The notes beneath the pieces are model-generated. The model saw nothing but the letters and a program-made list of their open reading frames with translations, made no database searches and was not told where the DNA came from. From Ramlibacter sp. (lineage in GTDB: Bacteria > Pseudomonadota > Gammaproteobacteria > Burkholderiales > Burkholderiaceae_C): a DNA stretch of 64,000 bases. Where the stretch lies: contig JADJPY010000012.1 of assembly GCA_016713005.1 (NCBI GenBank), positions 635,984 through 699,983 on the forward strand, written 5' to 3'. A program made the position numbers and the translations under genes. This document shows, in pieces, positions 10,927-18,899 of this stretch. Position 1 is the first letter of the stretch; each line of letters starts with the position of its first letter.

Positions 10927-11910
10927 CTACGACTTCGCGGCGAGGCCCAGGCGCTCGATCATCGCCTTTTCCTTGAGGAAGGTCTCGCGCGCGAACTTGG
11001 TGTAGTCGGCCGTATTCATGTAGATCACGGACTGGTCGTACTTCTCGAAGCTGGCCAGCACGGCCGGGTCGTCCAGCGTCTTCCTGAAGGCGTCGTGCAG
11101 CTTTTGCGTGAGGGCCGGGTCCATGCCCTTGGGGCCACCAATGCCGAACGGCGAATCAGAAATGGTGTCGTAGCCCAGCTCGTTGAGCGTGGGGATGTTG
11201 GGCCAGCGCTTGGTGCGCTTGCTGCCATAGGTGGCCAGCAGGCGGCAGGTACCGGCGTCCACGTGCGGTCCCCAGCCGGTGGCGTCGCTGTGCGACATCA
11301 CGTGGCCGCCCAGCAGCGCCTGCATCCCGTCGGCGTTGCCCTTGAACGGGATGTGCTGCAGCTTGATGCCGGCCTTGGCGGCAAACTCTTCCACCGCCAG
11401 GTGGGGGGTGGTGCCGTTGCCGGTGGAGCCATAGGTGAACTCGCCCGGTTTGGCCTTGGCAAAGTCCACCAGGTCCTTGATGCTCTTGATGGGTGAATCG
11501 GCACGGACCACGATGCCAAAGGTGTAGCCGGTGAGCATCGCGATGTAGGTGAAGTCCTTGAGCGGGTCAAACTGCATCTTCTGCATGTGCGGCAGGCGCA
11601 TCACACCAATGGTCAGCTGCGACAGCGTGTAGCCGTCGGGCGCCGCATTGACCAGCTCGTTGGGGCCCAGCATGCCGCTGGCGCCGGCCTTGTTCTCGAC
11701 GATGAATTGCCCGCCCAGCGCCTTGCCGGCACTCTCGGCCAGGGCGCGCATCACCGCGTCGGTGGAGCCGCCGGCGGGCCAGGGGCAGATCAGCTTGATG
11801 GGCCGGGCCGGGTAGGCCTGCGCGAACGACAGGCCGGGCAACGCGAGCGTCGCGCCGGCGGCGACGGACGCCTTGACAAAAGACCGGCGTGAAGGCGAGA
11901 GACGGGACAT
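10927..11910 (-). CDS. Bug-family tripartite tricarboxylate transporter substrate-binding protein
   Basis: This 327-residue periplasmic receptor begins with a twin-arginine-type signal (RRSFVKAS followed by a hydrophobic stretch and SFAQA). The mature start YPARPIKLICPWPAGGSTD is the hallmark of Bug receptors, which bind carboxylates such as citrate, aromatic acids or amino acids. Bug receptors are hugely expanded in Burkholderiales and often stand alone, as here, with no TctA/TctB membrane genes nearby. The ATG at 11910 was chosen because the signal peptide begins there. The ligand cannot be deduced. The gene follows the ggt-like gene in the same direction after 130 bases. Confidence 0.9.
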   Translation of the reverse strand: MSRLSPSRRSFVKASVAAGATLALPGLSFAQAYPARPIKLICPWPAGGSTDAVMRALAESAGKALGGQFIVENKAGASGMLGPNELVNAAPDGYTLSQLTIGVMRLPHMQKMQFDPLKDFTYIAMLTGYTFGIVVRADSPIKSIKDLVDFAKAKPGEFTYGSTGNGTTPHLAVEEFAAKAGIKLQHIPFKGNADGMQALLGGHVMSHSDATGWGPHVDAGTCRLLATYGSKRTKRWPNIPTLNELGYDTISDSPFGIGGPKGMDPALTQKLHDAFRKTLDDPAVLASFEKYDQSVIYMNTADYTKFARETFLKEKAMIERLGLAAKS

Positions 11911-12040
11911 GGTGGACTCCGCAGGGTTGAAAGGGTTGGGGGCAGAGGCCCCTTCCCCATTCTGGAATCTTCCGGAGTACCGCCCATCGGGGATTACCAC
12001 GTGGCGGGGTCGCCTGCGTGACTTGCACCGGGGCGCGGCT

Positions 12041-13603
12041 TCAGTCACCCATCACGATGCCTTCGCGCCGCGGGTCGGCGCCGCCAAACCACAGTTGCAT
12101 GCCGTGGGCCTGGCCGCGGGTGATGGCCTGCAGCCCGCTGGTCATGTTCTGTTCACGCACCTCGGCACCGCGGGCGCGCAGCGCCTCCACCGTCGCGGGC
12201 GGGAAGCGCTTTTCCTCCAGCAGGCTGGGCCCGTTGTTGGAGCCGAAGTTGGGCAGGTTGATCGCCTGCTGTGGCGTCATGCCCCAGTTGAGCACGCCGT
12301 ACAGCGTCTTGGCCGTGTAGTGGATGATCAGCGCGCCGCCGGGGCTGCCGCCGCTCATCACCAGCTGGCCGGTGGCCTTGTCAAACACCAGCGTGGGCGC
12401 CATCGACGAGCGGGGCCGCTTGCCGGGCTGCACCCGGTTGGCAATCGGCTTGCCCTCGGCGTCGGCGGGGGCGAAGCTGAAGTCGGTCAGTTCGTTGTTG
12501 AGCAGGAAGCCCTTGACCATCTGGGGGGGCTGCACGAAGTCGGGGTCGGCCACGTACTGGCCACGGTCGGCAAAGGCCATGCGCGCGGCCTCGGTGTACA
12601 GGTGCAGCCAGGCGGCGCCTGGCAGGCCGTTCTCCAGCGGGATGGCGGAGGCGTAGGCATGGTTCAGCGTGCCCAGGATCTGCCCCACCGCAATGGCACC
12701 GGAGCTGGGCGGCGGAAAGCCGCAGATGCGGAAGTCACGGGCGTTGGCCTTGTAGTCGTGGCAGATGGGCGCGCGCTTTTTCGGCTGGTAGTTGGCCAGG
12801 TCGGCCAGGCTCAGCTGGCCCGGGTTGTCAGGGTGCTTTTGCACCTTGTCCACGATGGCCTGGGCCACGTCGCCTTCCAGCAGGCCTTTGGAGCCCTGGG
12901 CGGCGATCTTGCGCAGCACGGCCGCCAGCTCCGGGTTCTTCAGCACATGGCCCACGTCATGGGGCGTGCCGTCGGCCTTGTAGAAGTAGGCGGCAGCCAC
13001 CGGGTCTTTCTTGAGGTGCTGTTCGCTCTTGAGCAGCGTGTTCAGCCGCGCGCTGACCTTGAAGCCGCCTTCGGCCAGCGCAATGGCCGGCTGGAACAGG
13101 GTGGACCAGGGCAGCTTGCCGTGCTGCTTGTGCGCCATCTCCAGCATGCGCACCGTGCCCGGCGTGCCCACCGAGCGGCCACCCACCACGCCTTCATAGA
13201 ACGCCATGGGTTTGCCGTCGGCCTTGAGGAAGAGCTTCTCGGTGGCGGCCATGGGCGCGGTCTCGCGGCCGTCAAAGGCCTCCACGTCCTTGCCGTTGAA
13301 GTGCAGCAGGAAGGCGCCGCCGCCGATGCCGCTGGACTGCGGCTCCACCAGCGTCAGCACCATCTGCACGGCAATGGCGGCGTCCATGGCCGATCCGCCG
13401 GCCTTGAGGATCTGGTAGCCCGCGTCGGTGGCCAGCGGGTTGGCGGCTGCCACCGCGAATTTGGTGGTCGCCCAGCCGGGCTTCTCGGTGTAGCCCGAGG
13501 AGCCCTCGGGCTGGTCGGGCACCTTGTAGCTGAAGTTGGACGGCGTGCTGGCGCAGGCGGCCAGCAGGGCCACGACGGCCAGGCTGGCAAGGGACTTTTG
13601 CAT
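12041..13603 (-). CDS. Gamma-glutamyltransferase family lipoprotein, catalytic Thr segment missing
   Basis: Family members cleave gamma-glutamyl bonds such as that in glutathione, and mature by autocleavage at a catalytic threonine in a T-T/S-H motif. The 520-residue product starts with a lipoprotein signal (VVALLAACAS). It has normal large-subunit motifs (GGSAMDAAIA, GIGGGAFLLHF, GTPGTVRMLEMA) and normal small-subunit motifs (MSGGSPGGALII, LEALRARG-like). No TTH or TSH occurs anywhere. Residue 360 (DPDFVQPP) joins directly to QMVKGFLLNN, where relatives have about 60-70 residues containing the nucleophile. The join falls in a run of seven G at 12523-12529. The reading frame is intact, so this looks like an in-frame deletion, and the product is probably inactive as a GGT. 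Confidence 0.88.
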   Translation of the reverse strand: MQKSLASLAVVALLAACASTPSNFSYKVPDQPEGSSGYTEKPGWATTKFAVAAANPLATDAGYQILKAGGSAMDAAIAVQMVLTLVEPQSSGIGGGAFLLHFNGKDVEAFDGRETAPMAATEKLFLKADGKPMAFYEGVVGGRSVGTPGTVRMLEMAHKQHGKLPWSTLFQPAIALAEGGFKVSARLNTLLKSEQHLKKDPVAAAYFYKADGTPHDVGHVLKNPELAAVLRKIAAQGSKGLLEGDVAQAIVDKVQKHPDNPGQLSLADLANYQPKKRAPICHDYKANARDFRICGFPPPSSGAIAVGQILGTLNHAYASAIPLENGLPGAAWLHLYTEAARMAFADRGQYVADPDFVQPPQMVKGFLLNNELTDFSFAPADAEGKPIANRVQPGKRPRSSMAPTLVFDKATGQLVMSGGSPGGALIIHYTAKTLYGVLNWGMTPQQAINLPNFGSNNGPSLLEEKRFPPATVEALRARGAEVREQNMTSGLQAITRGQAHGMQLWFGGADPRREGIVMGD

Positions 13604-13683
13604 GGGGAGCTCCTCGGGTGATGCACCCCATCCTACTGCGCGCCGGCCAGCGCCGACCCGGGGAGAAACCCCGCGGGCCCTGA

Positions 13684-14442
13684 TCAGCGCGGCGCGAGGC
13701 GGATCGCGCCGTCCAGGCGGATCACTTCACCGTTGAGCATGTCGTTCTCGAAGATGTGCTTTGCCAGCTTGGCGTAGTCCTGCGGCGTCCCCAGCCGGCT
13801 GGGGAAGGGCACGCTGGCGGCCAGCGACTCCTGCACTTCCTTTGGCATGCCAAACATCATGGGTGTGCCAAAGATGCCGGGTGCAATCGTCATGTTGCGG
13901 ATGCCGTTGCGGGCCAGGTCGCGGGCGATGGGCAGCGTCATGCCGACCACGCCGCCTTTGGACGCGCTGTACGCCGCCTGGCCGATCTGTCCGTCGTAGG
14001 CCGCCACGCTGGCGGTGGAAATCAGCACGCCGCGTTCGCCGGTGGGCTCGGGCTCGTTCTTGCACATGGCGTCGGCCGCCAGGCGGATCATGTTGAAGCT
14101 GCCCACCAGGTTGACCATGATGGTCTTGCTGAACAGGCCCAGGTTGTGGGCGCCGTTCTTGCCCACCGTCTTTTCTGCGGGCGCGATGCCGGCGCAGTTG
14201 ACCAGTCCCATCAGCTTGCCCAGCGACACGGCCTTCGCCACCACGGCCTGGCCGTCGGCTTCCTGGCTTACATCGCACTTGACGAAGGCGCCGCCAATTT
14301 CCCTGGCGATGGCTTCACCCTTTTCAACCTGCATGTCGGCGATGACGACCGTGCCACCGTTGGCCGCCAGCATGCGCGCCGTGCCTTCGCCCAGGCCCGA
14401 AGCGCCGCCGGTGACGATGAATACCTTGCCCTTGATGTCCAT
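13684..14442 (-). CDS. Short-chain dehydrogenase, 3-hydroxyacyl-CoA dehydrogenase (HSD17B10-like)
   Basis: This 252-residue NAD-dependent SDR has the cofactor motif TGGASGLGEGTARML at the N-terminus, the NCAGIAPAEKT segment, and the catalytic YSASKGG. The long VNLVGSFNMIRLAADAM helix and GVLISTASVAAYDGQIGQ are typical of type-II 3-hydroxyacyl-CoA / 3-hydroxy-2-methylbutyryl-CoA dehydrogenases used in fatty-acid and isoleucine degradation. The ATG at 14442 follows an AGGAG-like site. Twenty-one bases upstream is a perfect 16-bp palindrome resembling LiuR operators, which supports a branched-chain amino acid or fatty-acid role. Confidence 0.87.
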   Translation of the reverse strand: MDIKGKVFIVTGGASGLGEGTARMLAANGGTVVIADMQVEKGEAIAREIGGAFVKCDVSQEADGQAVVAKAVSLGKLMGLVNCAGIAPAEKTVGKNGAHNLGLFSKTIMVNLVGSFNMIRLAADAMCKNEPEPTGERGVLISTASVAAYDGQIGQAAYSASKGGVVGMTLPIARDLARNGIRNMTIAPGIFGTPMMFGMPKEVQESLAASVPFPSRLGTPQDYAKLAKHIFENDMLNGEVIRLDGAIRLAPR

Positions 14443-14462
14443 GAAATGCTCCTGCGATGACG

Positions 14463-14478
14463 TTGACGTAAACGTCAA
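14463..14478. promoter_or_regulatory. Palindromic LiuR-like operator
   Basis: TTGACGT-AA-ACGTCAA is a perfect palindrome directly upstream of the SDR gene. It matches my recollection of the MerR-family LiuR operator in proteobacterial branched-chain amino acid and fatty-acid catabolism. No liuR gene is in the window. Confidence 0.6.
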
Positions 14479-14490
14479 TTATCGGCCATG

Positions 14491-14514
14491 AAAAAGCCCG
14501 CGCGAAGCGGGCTT
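14491..14514 (-). terminator. Intrinsic terminator downstream of the Fe(III)-binding protein gene
   Basis: An 8-bp stem (AAGCCCGC with GCGGGCTT, loop GCGAA), followed on the minus strand by a T-run. It lies about 100 bases past the fbpA-like stop and just upstream of the LiuR-like operator. Confidence 0.75.
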
Positions 14515-14617
14515 GGATGGAGTTGCCCGGACTTCGGCCGGCCGCCGGGCCCGCCACGAGGCAGGCTACCCACCCCCTCTGGCGGCAGCGCATTGCATGC
14601 AATGAAAAGCCGGGGGT

Positions 14618-15664
14618 TTACTTGAATCCGACGCGGTCCAGCATCTGCTGCACGCGCGTCTGGTTGCCGCCAATGGTGTTCAGCGGAATCGTCTCCGCCT
14701 TGAAGTCGTCGCCGCCCATGGCCTTGAGTGCAGGGTTGCTGACTTTCACGCCCTTGGCGGTGGGCCACTCGTTGTTGCCGTTGGCAAAATAGTTCTGCGC
14801 TTCGGCGCTGGCCAGGTACTCCATGAATTTGACCGCATTGGCGGAGTTGCGGGCATTCTTCGCCACGGCGCCGCCGGCGATGTTCAGGTGCGTGCCCCAG
14901 GATTGCTGGTTGGGGAACACCACGCCGACTTTCTCCATCAGCGCGCGGTCCTCCGGGTTGCTGGAGCGCATCAGGCGGGCCACGTAATAGCTGTTGCTCA
15001 CGGCGACCTGGCACTCGCCGGAACCCACTGCCTTGATCTGGTCGGTGTCGCCGCCCTTGGGGTCGCGCGCCAGGTTGGACACCACACCCTTGAGCCAAGC
15101 TTCGGCTTTCTGCTCACCCAGATGTTCGGTGATGGCGCCGAACAGCGACAGGTTGTACGGGTGTGAGCCCGAGCGGATGCAGATCCTGCCCTTGTTTTTC
15201 GGGTCGGCCAGCTCCTCGTAGGTGTCCACGTCCTCGCGCTTGACCTTGATCTTGTCGTACAGCACCACACGGGCCCTTGTGGAAAAGCCGAACCAGGTGG
15301 TGCCCTCCGGGGTGGCTTTGCCGCGGTACTGGGCGGGGATGGCGCCTTCCAGCACCGCGGACTTGATGGGCCTGAACAGGCCGTCCACATCGCCCCGGTA
15401 CAACCGGGCTGCGTCGACCAGCAGGATCACGTCGGCGGGGGAGGCCGCGCCCTCGGCCTTCAGTCGGGCCAGGATGCCTGCATCGTCGGCATCCACCCGG
15501 TTGATCCTGATCCCGGTGGACTTGGTGAAGTTGGCGTACAGGGCCTCGTCGGTGCTGTAGTGGCGGGCCGAATAGAGATTGAGCACCGCGTCCTGGGACT
15601 GGGCGGCCAGAGGGGCGAACAGGCTGAGTGTGGCCACCAGGGTCAAAAGCAATGAAGTGCGCAT
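14618..15664 (-). CDS. Fe(III) ABC transporter periplasmic binding protein (FbpA/FutA type)
   Basis: This 348-residue protein has an N-terminal signal peptide (hydrophobic core after MRTS, cleavage near AQSQDA). The body is a class-II periplasmic binding protein with LYSARHYSTDEALYANF at the start and the paired tyrosines of NSYYVARL that coordinate ferric iron in FbpA/FutA proteins. It would carry Fe(III) to an ABC permease, but no permease or ATPase gene is adjacent, so it either works with a distant transporter or has been separated from it. A promoter with a Fur box over the -35 element lies immediately upstream, in keeping with iron-repressed expression. Confidence 0.9.
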   Translation of the reverse strand: MRTSLLLTLVATLSLFAPLAAQSQDAVLNLYSARHYSTDEALYANFTKSTGIRINRVDADDAGILARLKAEGAASPADVILLVDAARLYRGDVDGLFRPIKSAVLEGAIPAQYRGKATPEGTTWFGFSTRARVVLYDKIKVKREDVDTYEELADPKNKGRICIRSGSHPYNLSLFGAITEHLGEQKAEAWLKGVVSNLARDPKGGDTDQIKAVGSGECQVAVSNSYYVARLMRSSNPEDRALMEKVGVVFPNQQSWGTHLNIAGGAVAKNARNSANAVKFMEYLASAEAQNYFANGNNEWPTAKGVKVSNPALKAMGGDDFKAETIPLNTIGGNQTRVQQMLDRVGFK

Positions 15665-15696
15665 GGCTGGAACGAAGTGGAAGAAGGAAAGGTTTG

Positions 15697-15725
15697 ACTA
15701 TAACTAAAACACGAATCATTCTCAA
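15697..15725 (-). promoter_or_regulatory. Fur-regulated promoter of the Fe(III)-binding protein gene
   Basis: On the minus strand TTGAGA (15720-15725), a 17-bp spacer and TATAGT (15697-15702) form a good sigma-70 promoter. A Fur-box-like 15-mer TGAGAATGATTCGTG (15710-15724) overlaps its -35 element. It resembles the boxes upstream of hemP and the fiu-like gene. Confidence 0.75.
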
Positions 15726-15763
15726 TTGCTTTTATGAAAAGAAGCCGGGCGGATGAAGCGGGC

Positions 15764-15796
15764 GCAAAAAAAGGCCCGGTCTTGCAACCGGGCCTT
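15764..15796 (-). terminator. Intrinsic terminator downstream of the phasin gene
   Basis: A perfect 10-bp stem (AAGGCCCGGT with ACCGGGCCTT, loop CTTGCA) followed on the minus strand by seven T. It lies about 160 bases beyond the phasin stop; the rest of the 15797-15956 stretch shows no recognisable feature. Confidence 0.85.
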
Positions 15797-15956
15797 AAGG
15801 GATCCCTGAACCGTGAGGTATCGAAAGGACCCGAGGAGACAACCTGTGGGAGCGGCCGAAGCCGGATCCCCATGGACAGGAGTGTCCGATGTTTGGGGCT
15901 GTGCGGGTAGAGTGCCGGCTCCAGATCAGGCTGGCGCCGCTGCACCCACGCGCAGA

Positions 15957-16505
15957 TCAGCGCTTCTTGGTCGTGGTGGTCTTGGCTGCGTTGACAGCGG
16001 TGTTGGCTACGGCGTTGAAGTTGGCTTCGGCCACGTCGGTGGCTTGCTTCACGGCCTTTTGCACGGATTCCAGGGCGTTGTTGCCGGCGGCAATGGCGCT
16101 CTTGAACACGGCAACGGCGGTCTCGGAGCCGGCCGGTGCGTTCTTGGAAGCGTTGTCCACGACGGCCATGAACTTCTTCTGGGCGTCGGTGGCCTGGGCT
16201 TCGAAAGCCTTGCCGAACTCGGCGCCGGTGCCCGAAGCGATGTCATACAGGTGACGGCTGTAGGCGGCGGTCTTCTCGGCCAGGGGCTGGAACAGGGCGG
16301 CTTGCAGGGCCAGCAGTTCTTGCGCGTCCTTGACGCCCAGGATGGCTTGCGTGGTGCCAGCGGCTTCGTTCAGGGCGGCCTTGGAGGCCGTCACATTCAG
16401 CTCGACGAGCTTCTCAACGCCTTCGAAGGCCTTGTTGGTCAGGCCAAACAGGGTTTCGACGTTGGCTTTGTGGGAGGCCAGGATTTGTTCAGCGGTGTAG
16501 GTCAT
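15957..16505 (-). CDS. Phasin family protein (PHA granule-associated)
   Basis: This 182-residue, Ala-rich, mostly helical protein contains the phasin_2 pattern (AEQILASHKANVETLFGLT, KAFEGVEKLVELNV). Its C-terminal tail is Lys/Thr-rich (KTTTTKKR). Phasins coat polyhydroxyalkanoate granules and limit their fusion. I chose the ATG at 16505 rather than an in-frame ATG four codons upstream because GGAG is placed correctly only for 16505. The upstream region holds two copies of a TGTTGC-N3-GCARCA operator like those bound by the PHA-sensing repressor PhaR, so expression probably rises when PHA accumulates. No phaC/phaR genes are in the window. Confidence 0.92.
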   Translation of the reverse strand: MTYTAEQILASHKANVETLFGLTNKAFEGVEKLVELNVTASKAALNEAAGTTQAILGVKDAQELLALQAALFQPLAEKTAAYSRHLYDIASGTGAEFGKAFEAQATDAQKKFMAVVDNASKNAPAGSETAVAVFKSAIAAGNNALESVQKAVKQATDVAEANFNAVANTAVNAAKTTTTKKR

Positions 16506-16556
16506 GAGTTTCTCCAATAAGAGGGGTTGAGGATCAGGACTGCGCCGAACAAGTTA

Positions 16557-16630
16557 TGTTGCAGTGCAGCATGGGTTGAAGTATATGGGTGCCGGAAAGA
16601 TTTGCAAGCACTTTTTGTTGCGCTGCAACA
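16557..16630. promoter_or_regulatory. Two PhaR-like operator sites upstream of the phasin gene
   Basis: TGTTGC-AGT-GCAGCA (16557-16571) and TGTTGC-GCT-GCAACA (16616-16630) are near-identical inverted repeats with starts 59 bp apart in the 218-base phasin/deacetylase gap. They contain the CTGC-N3-GCAG-like core described for PhaR. Binding is inferred. Confidence 0.6.
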
Positions 16631-16723
16631 TTCTAGAAGCCAGCCCCTAAACGACCCCCGGGACCCAGCGGTTTCAAGGGCACGACACAATGGGCTGTCC
16701 CCCTCCCGCAGCGCGCGCGCCCC

Positions 16724-17656
16724 ATGCAGGTTTTCTACGCCACCCAGTTTGTGCTGCCTCTGCCGGCCGGGCACCGGTTTCCCATCGCCAAGTACCAGTT
16801 GTTGCGGGACCGGCTGGCGGCAGACTTTCCGGATGTCCGGCTCCAGCAGGCCCAGCCGGCGTCTGATGGGGAACTGGCGCTGGCCCACGATCCGGCCTAC
16901 GTTGCCGCCATTGCCGATGGCAGCGTGGCGCCCGCGATCCTGCGGGAAATCGGCTTTCCCTGGAGCGATGCCATGGCCGAGCGCGCGCGCCGTTCGGTCG
17001 GGGCGACCATCGCAGCCTGCCGCGTCGCGCTTCGCGAAGGGGTGGCCGCCAACATCGCCGGCGGAACGCACCACGCCCGCGCCGACCGCGGCGGCGGGTT
17101 TTGCGTGTTCAACGATGCCGCCGTGGCGGCCCGGCTGATGCAGGCTGAGGCCGGGCGGGGCGTGGCCCGGGCTCCCCTGAAGGTGGCCGTGATCGACCTG
17201 GACGTTCACCAGGGCAACGGCACGGCGGCCATTTTCCGGGACGACCCCAGCGTGTTCACGCTGTCCCTGCATGGCGAGAAGAACTTCCCCTTCCGCAAGG
17301 AGGCCGGCGATCTGGACGTGGACCTGCCCGACGGTTGTGGCGACGACGACTACCTGCACGCGCTGGAGGTCGCGCTGGATCACCTGGAGCAACGGTTTGC
17401 GCCACAACTGGTGATCTACCTGGCCGGCGCCGACCCGCACGAGGGCGACCGGCTGGGCCGCCTCAAGCTGACCTGGGACGGCCTGGAAGCGCGCGACCGC
17501 CGGGTGCTCGACTGGGCCGGGCAGCGCCGCATCCCGCTGGCCTTCGCCATGGCCGGTGGCTACGGACATGACATTGCCGACACCGTGCGCGCCCAGGTCA
17601 ACACCTACCGGGTGGCGATGGACTATTGGCGCCGCTGGCAGAATCGGGCGCGATGA
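16724..17656 (+). CDS. Histone deacetylase family protein (class II type amidohydrolase)
   Basis: This 310-residue zinc-dependent deacetylase fold protein probably acts on acetylated polyamines, acetoin-related compounds or proteins; bacteria lack histones. Key motifs are GGTHHARADRGGGFCVFND (catalytic His pair), VIDLDVHQGNGTA (zinc ligands Asp and His) and YLAGADPHEGDRLGRL (third zinc ligand Asp). The ATG at 16724 fits the family N-terminus YATQFVLPLPAGHRFP. The stop codon overlaps the ATG of the thioesterase gene (ATGA at 17653), making this the first gene of a coupled three-gene set with thioesterase and nitroreductase. Confidence 0.92.
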   Translation: MQVFYATQFVLPLPAGHRFPIAKYQLLRDRLAADFPDVRLQQAQPASDGELALAHDPAYVAAIADGSVAPAILREIGFPWSDAMAERARRSVGATIAACRVALREGVAANIAGGTHHARADRGGGFCVFNDAAVAARLMQAEAGRGVARAPLKVAVIDLDVHQGNGTAAIFRDDPSVFTLSLHGEKNFPFRKEAGDLDVDLPDGCGDDDYLHALEVALDHLEQRFAPQLVIYLAGADPHEGDRLGRLKLTWDGLEARDRRVLDWAGQRRIPLAFAMAGGYGHDIADTVRAQVNTYRVAMDYWRRWQNRAR

Positions 17657-18099
17657 GCGAGTCCAAACCTGCCAAACCCCAGCCCGAGCCGCGCAGCGCC
17701 TACCGGGTGTTCCGCCCCATCAGCACCCGCTGGATGGACAACGACGCCTACGGCCATGTCAACAATGTCGTCTACTACAGCTGGTTCGACACGGTGGTCA
17801 ATGCCCACCTGATCGAGCACGGCGTGCTGGACATCCACCAGGGCGAAACCATTGGCCTGGTGATCGAGACACAGTGCAACTACTTTGCCTCGCTGGCGTT
17901 TCCACAGACTGTGGAAGCCGGCCTGAGGGTGGCCCACACCGGCACGTCCAGCGTCCGGTATGAGGTGGGCCTGTTTGCCCAGGGCGAGCCGCTGACGGCC
18001 GCGCGTGGCCACTTTGTGCATGTGTATGTAGACAAGCTCAGCCGCCGCCCGGTCCCGCTGCCCGACAAACTCAAACTCGTACTGGAGCAACTCAAGTGA
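17653..18099 (+). CDS. Acyl-CoA thioesterase, hotdog fold (4HBT/YbgC type)
   Basis: This 148-residue hotdog protein carries the 4HBT signature WMDNDAYGHVNNVVYYSWFD with the catalytic aspartate and the long central helix. It would hydrolyse an acyl-CoA or acyl-ACP thioester; the substrate is not identifiable. The start is set at the ATGA overlap with the deacetylase gene, and the stop overlaps the GTG start of the nitroreductase gene. A longer frame begins upstream inside the deacetylase gene but lacks support. Confidence 0.9.
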   Translation: MSESKPAKPQPEPRSAYRVFRPISTRWMDNDAYGHVNNVVYYSWFDTVVNAHLIEHGVLDIHQGETIGLVIETQCNYFASLAFPQTVEAGLRVAHTGTSSVRYEVGLFAQGEPLTAARGHFVHVYVDKLSRRPVPLPDKLKLVLEQLK

Positions 18100-18821
18100 C
18101 GCAATCCCAGGTGCAAACCGTCGTGGCCGACCCCGCCAGCGTGGACGCCGCCATCGAAAGCCGCTTTTCCGCCCGCGCTTTCCTGCCCGACCCCGTGCCT
18201 CAAGACACGATCCGCGACATCCTGCGGGTGGCCAGCCGCGCCGCTTCCGGCACCAACACCCAGCCCTGGAAGGTCTATGTGCTGCAGGGCGCCAGCCGCG
18301 ACGCGCTGGTGGACAAGGTCTGCGCGGCGCACAACGCCATCTATGCCGACCCTGCCGTGGCAGCGCAGTACCGCGAGGAGTACGACTACTACCCCGAAAA
18401 GTGGGTGTCCCCTTACATCGACCGGCGGCGCGAGAACGGCTGGGGCCTCTACGGATTGTTGGGCATTACCAAGGGCGACAAGGACGCGATGCATGCGCAG
18501 CACCAGCGCAATTACCGCTTTTTCGATGCGCCCGTGGGCCTGATGTTCACGCTGGACCGCGTGATGGGCCGCGGTTCGCTGGTGGACTACGGCATGTTCA
18601 TACAGAGCATCATGGTGGCGGCGCGCGCTCGCGGGCTGCACACCTGTCCGCAGGCCGCCTGGAACGGTTTTGCGAAAATCATCCTGCCTCACATCGGCGC
18701 AGGCGAGGGTGAGATGCTGGTCTGTGGCCTGTCGCTGGGCTACGCCGACGAGGCGGCCAGGGTCAATACCTTTCACACGCCGCGTGAGCCGGTGGAGTCG
18801 TTTACCCGCTGGCTGGGATGA
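18096..18821 (+). CDS. Nitroreductase family flavoprotein
   Basis: This 241-residue FMN-dependent oxidoreductase has the family N-terminus SRFSARAFLPDPVP, the flavin-binding segment SGTNTQPWKVYV and the C-terminal GLSLGYAD. Such enzymes reduce nitroaromatics, quinones or enones with NAD(P)H; the physiological substrate is unknown. Translation starts at GTG 18096, overlapping the thioesterase stop (GTGA), so it is coupled to the upstream genes. Confidence 0.9.
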   Translation: MTQSQVQTVVADPASVDAAIESRFSARAFLPDPVPQDTIRDILRVASRAASGTNTQPWKVYVLQGASRDALVDKVCAAHNAIYADPAVAAQYREEYDYYPEKWVSPYIDRRRENGWGLYGLLGITKGDKDAMHAQHQRNYRFFDAPVGLMFTLDRVMGRGSLVDYGMFIQSIMVAARARGLHTCPQAAWNGFAKIILPHIGAGEGEMLVCGLSLGYADEAARVNTFHTPREPVESFTRWLG

Positions 18822-18899
18822 AGGCGTTCAGCCTGATGCAAGCCGTCCTTGGCTGCCGGGCCAGATAATCCGCTCACCCTTGCACCTACGGAGACAACA

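Noticed and set aside
10927..13603. Possible mobile island (Bug receptor plus ggt-like gene)
   Set aside because: No transposase, integrase, tRNA junction or flanking direct repeats; base composition matches neighbours.
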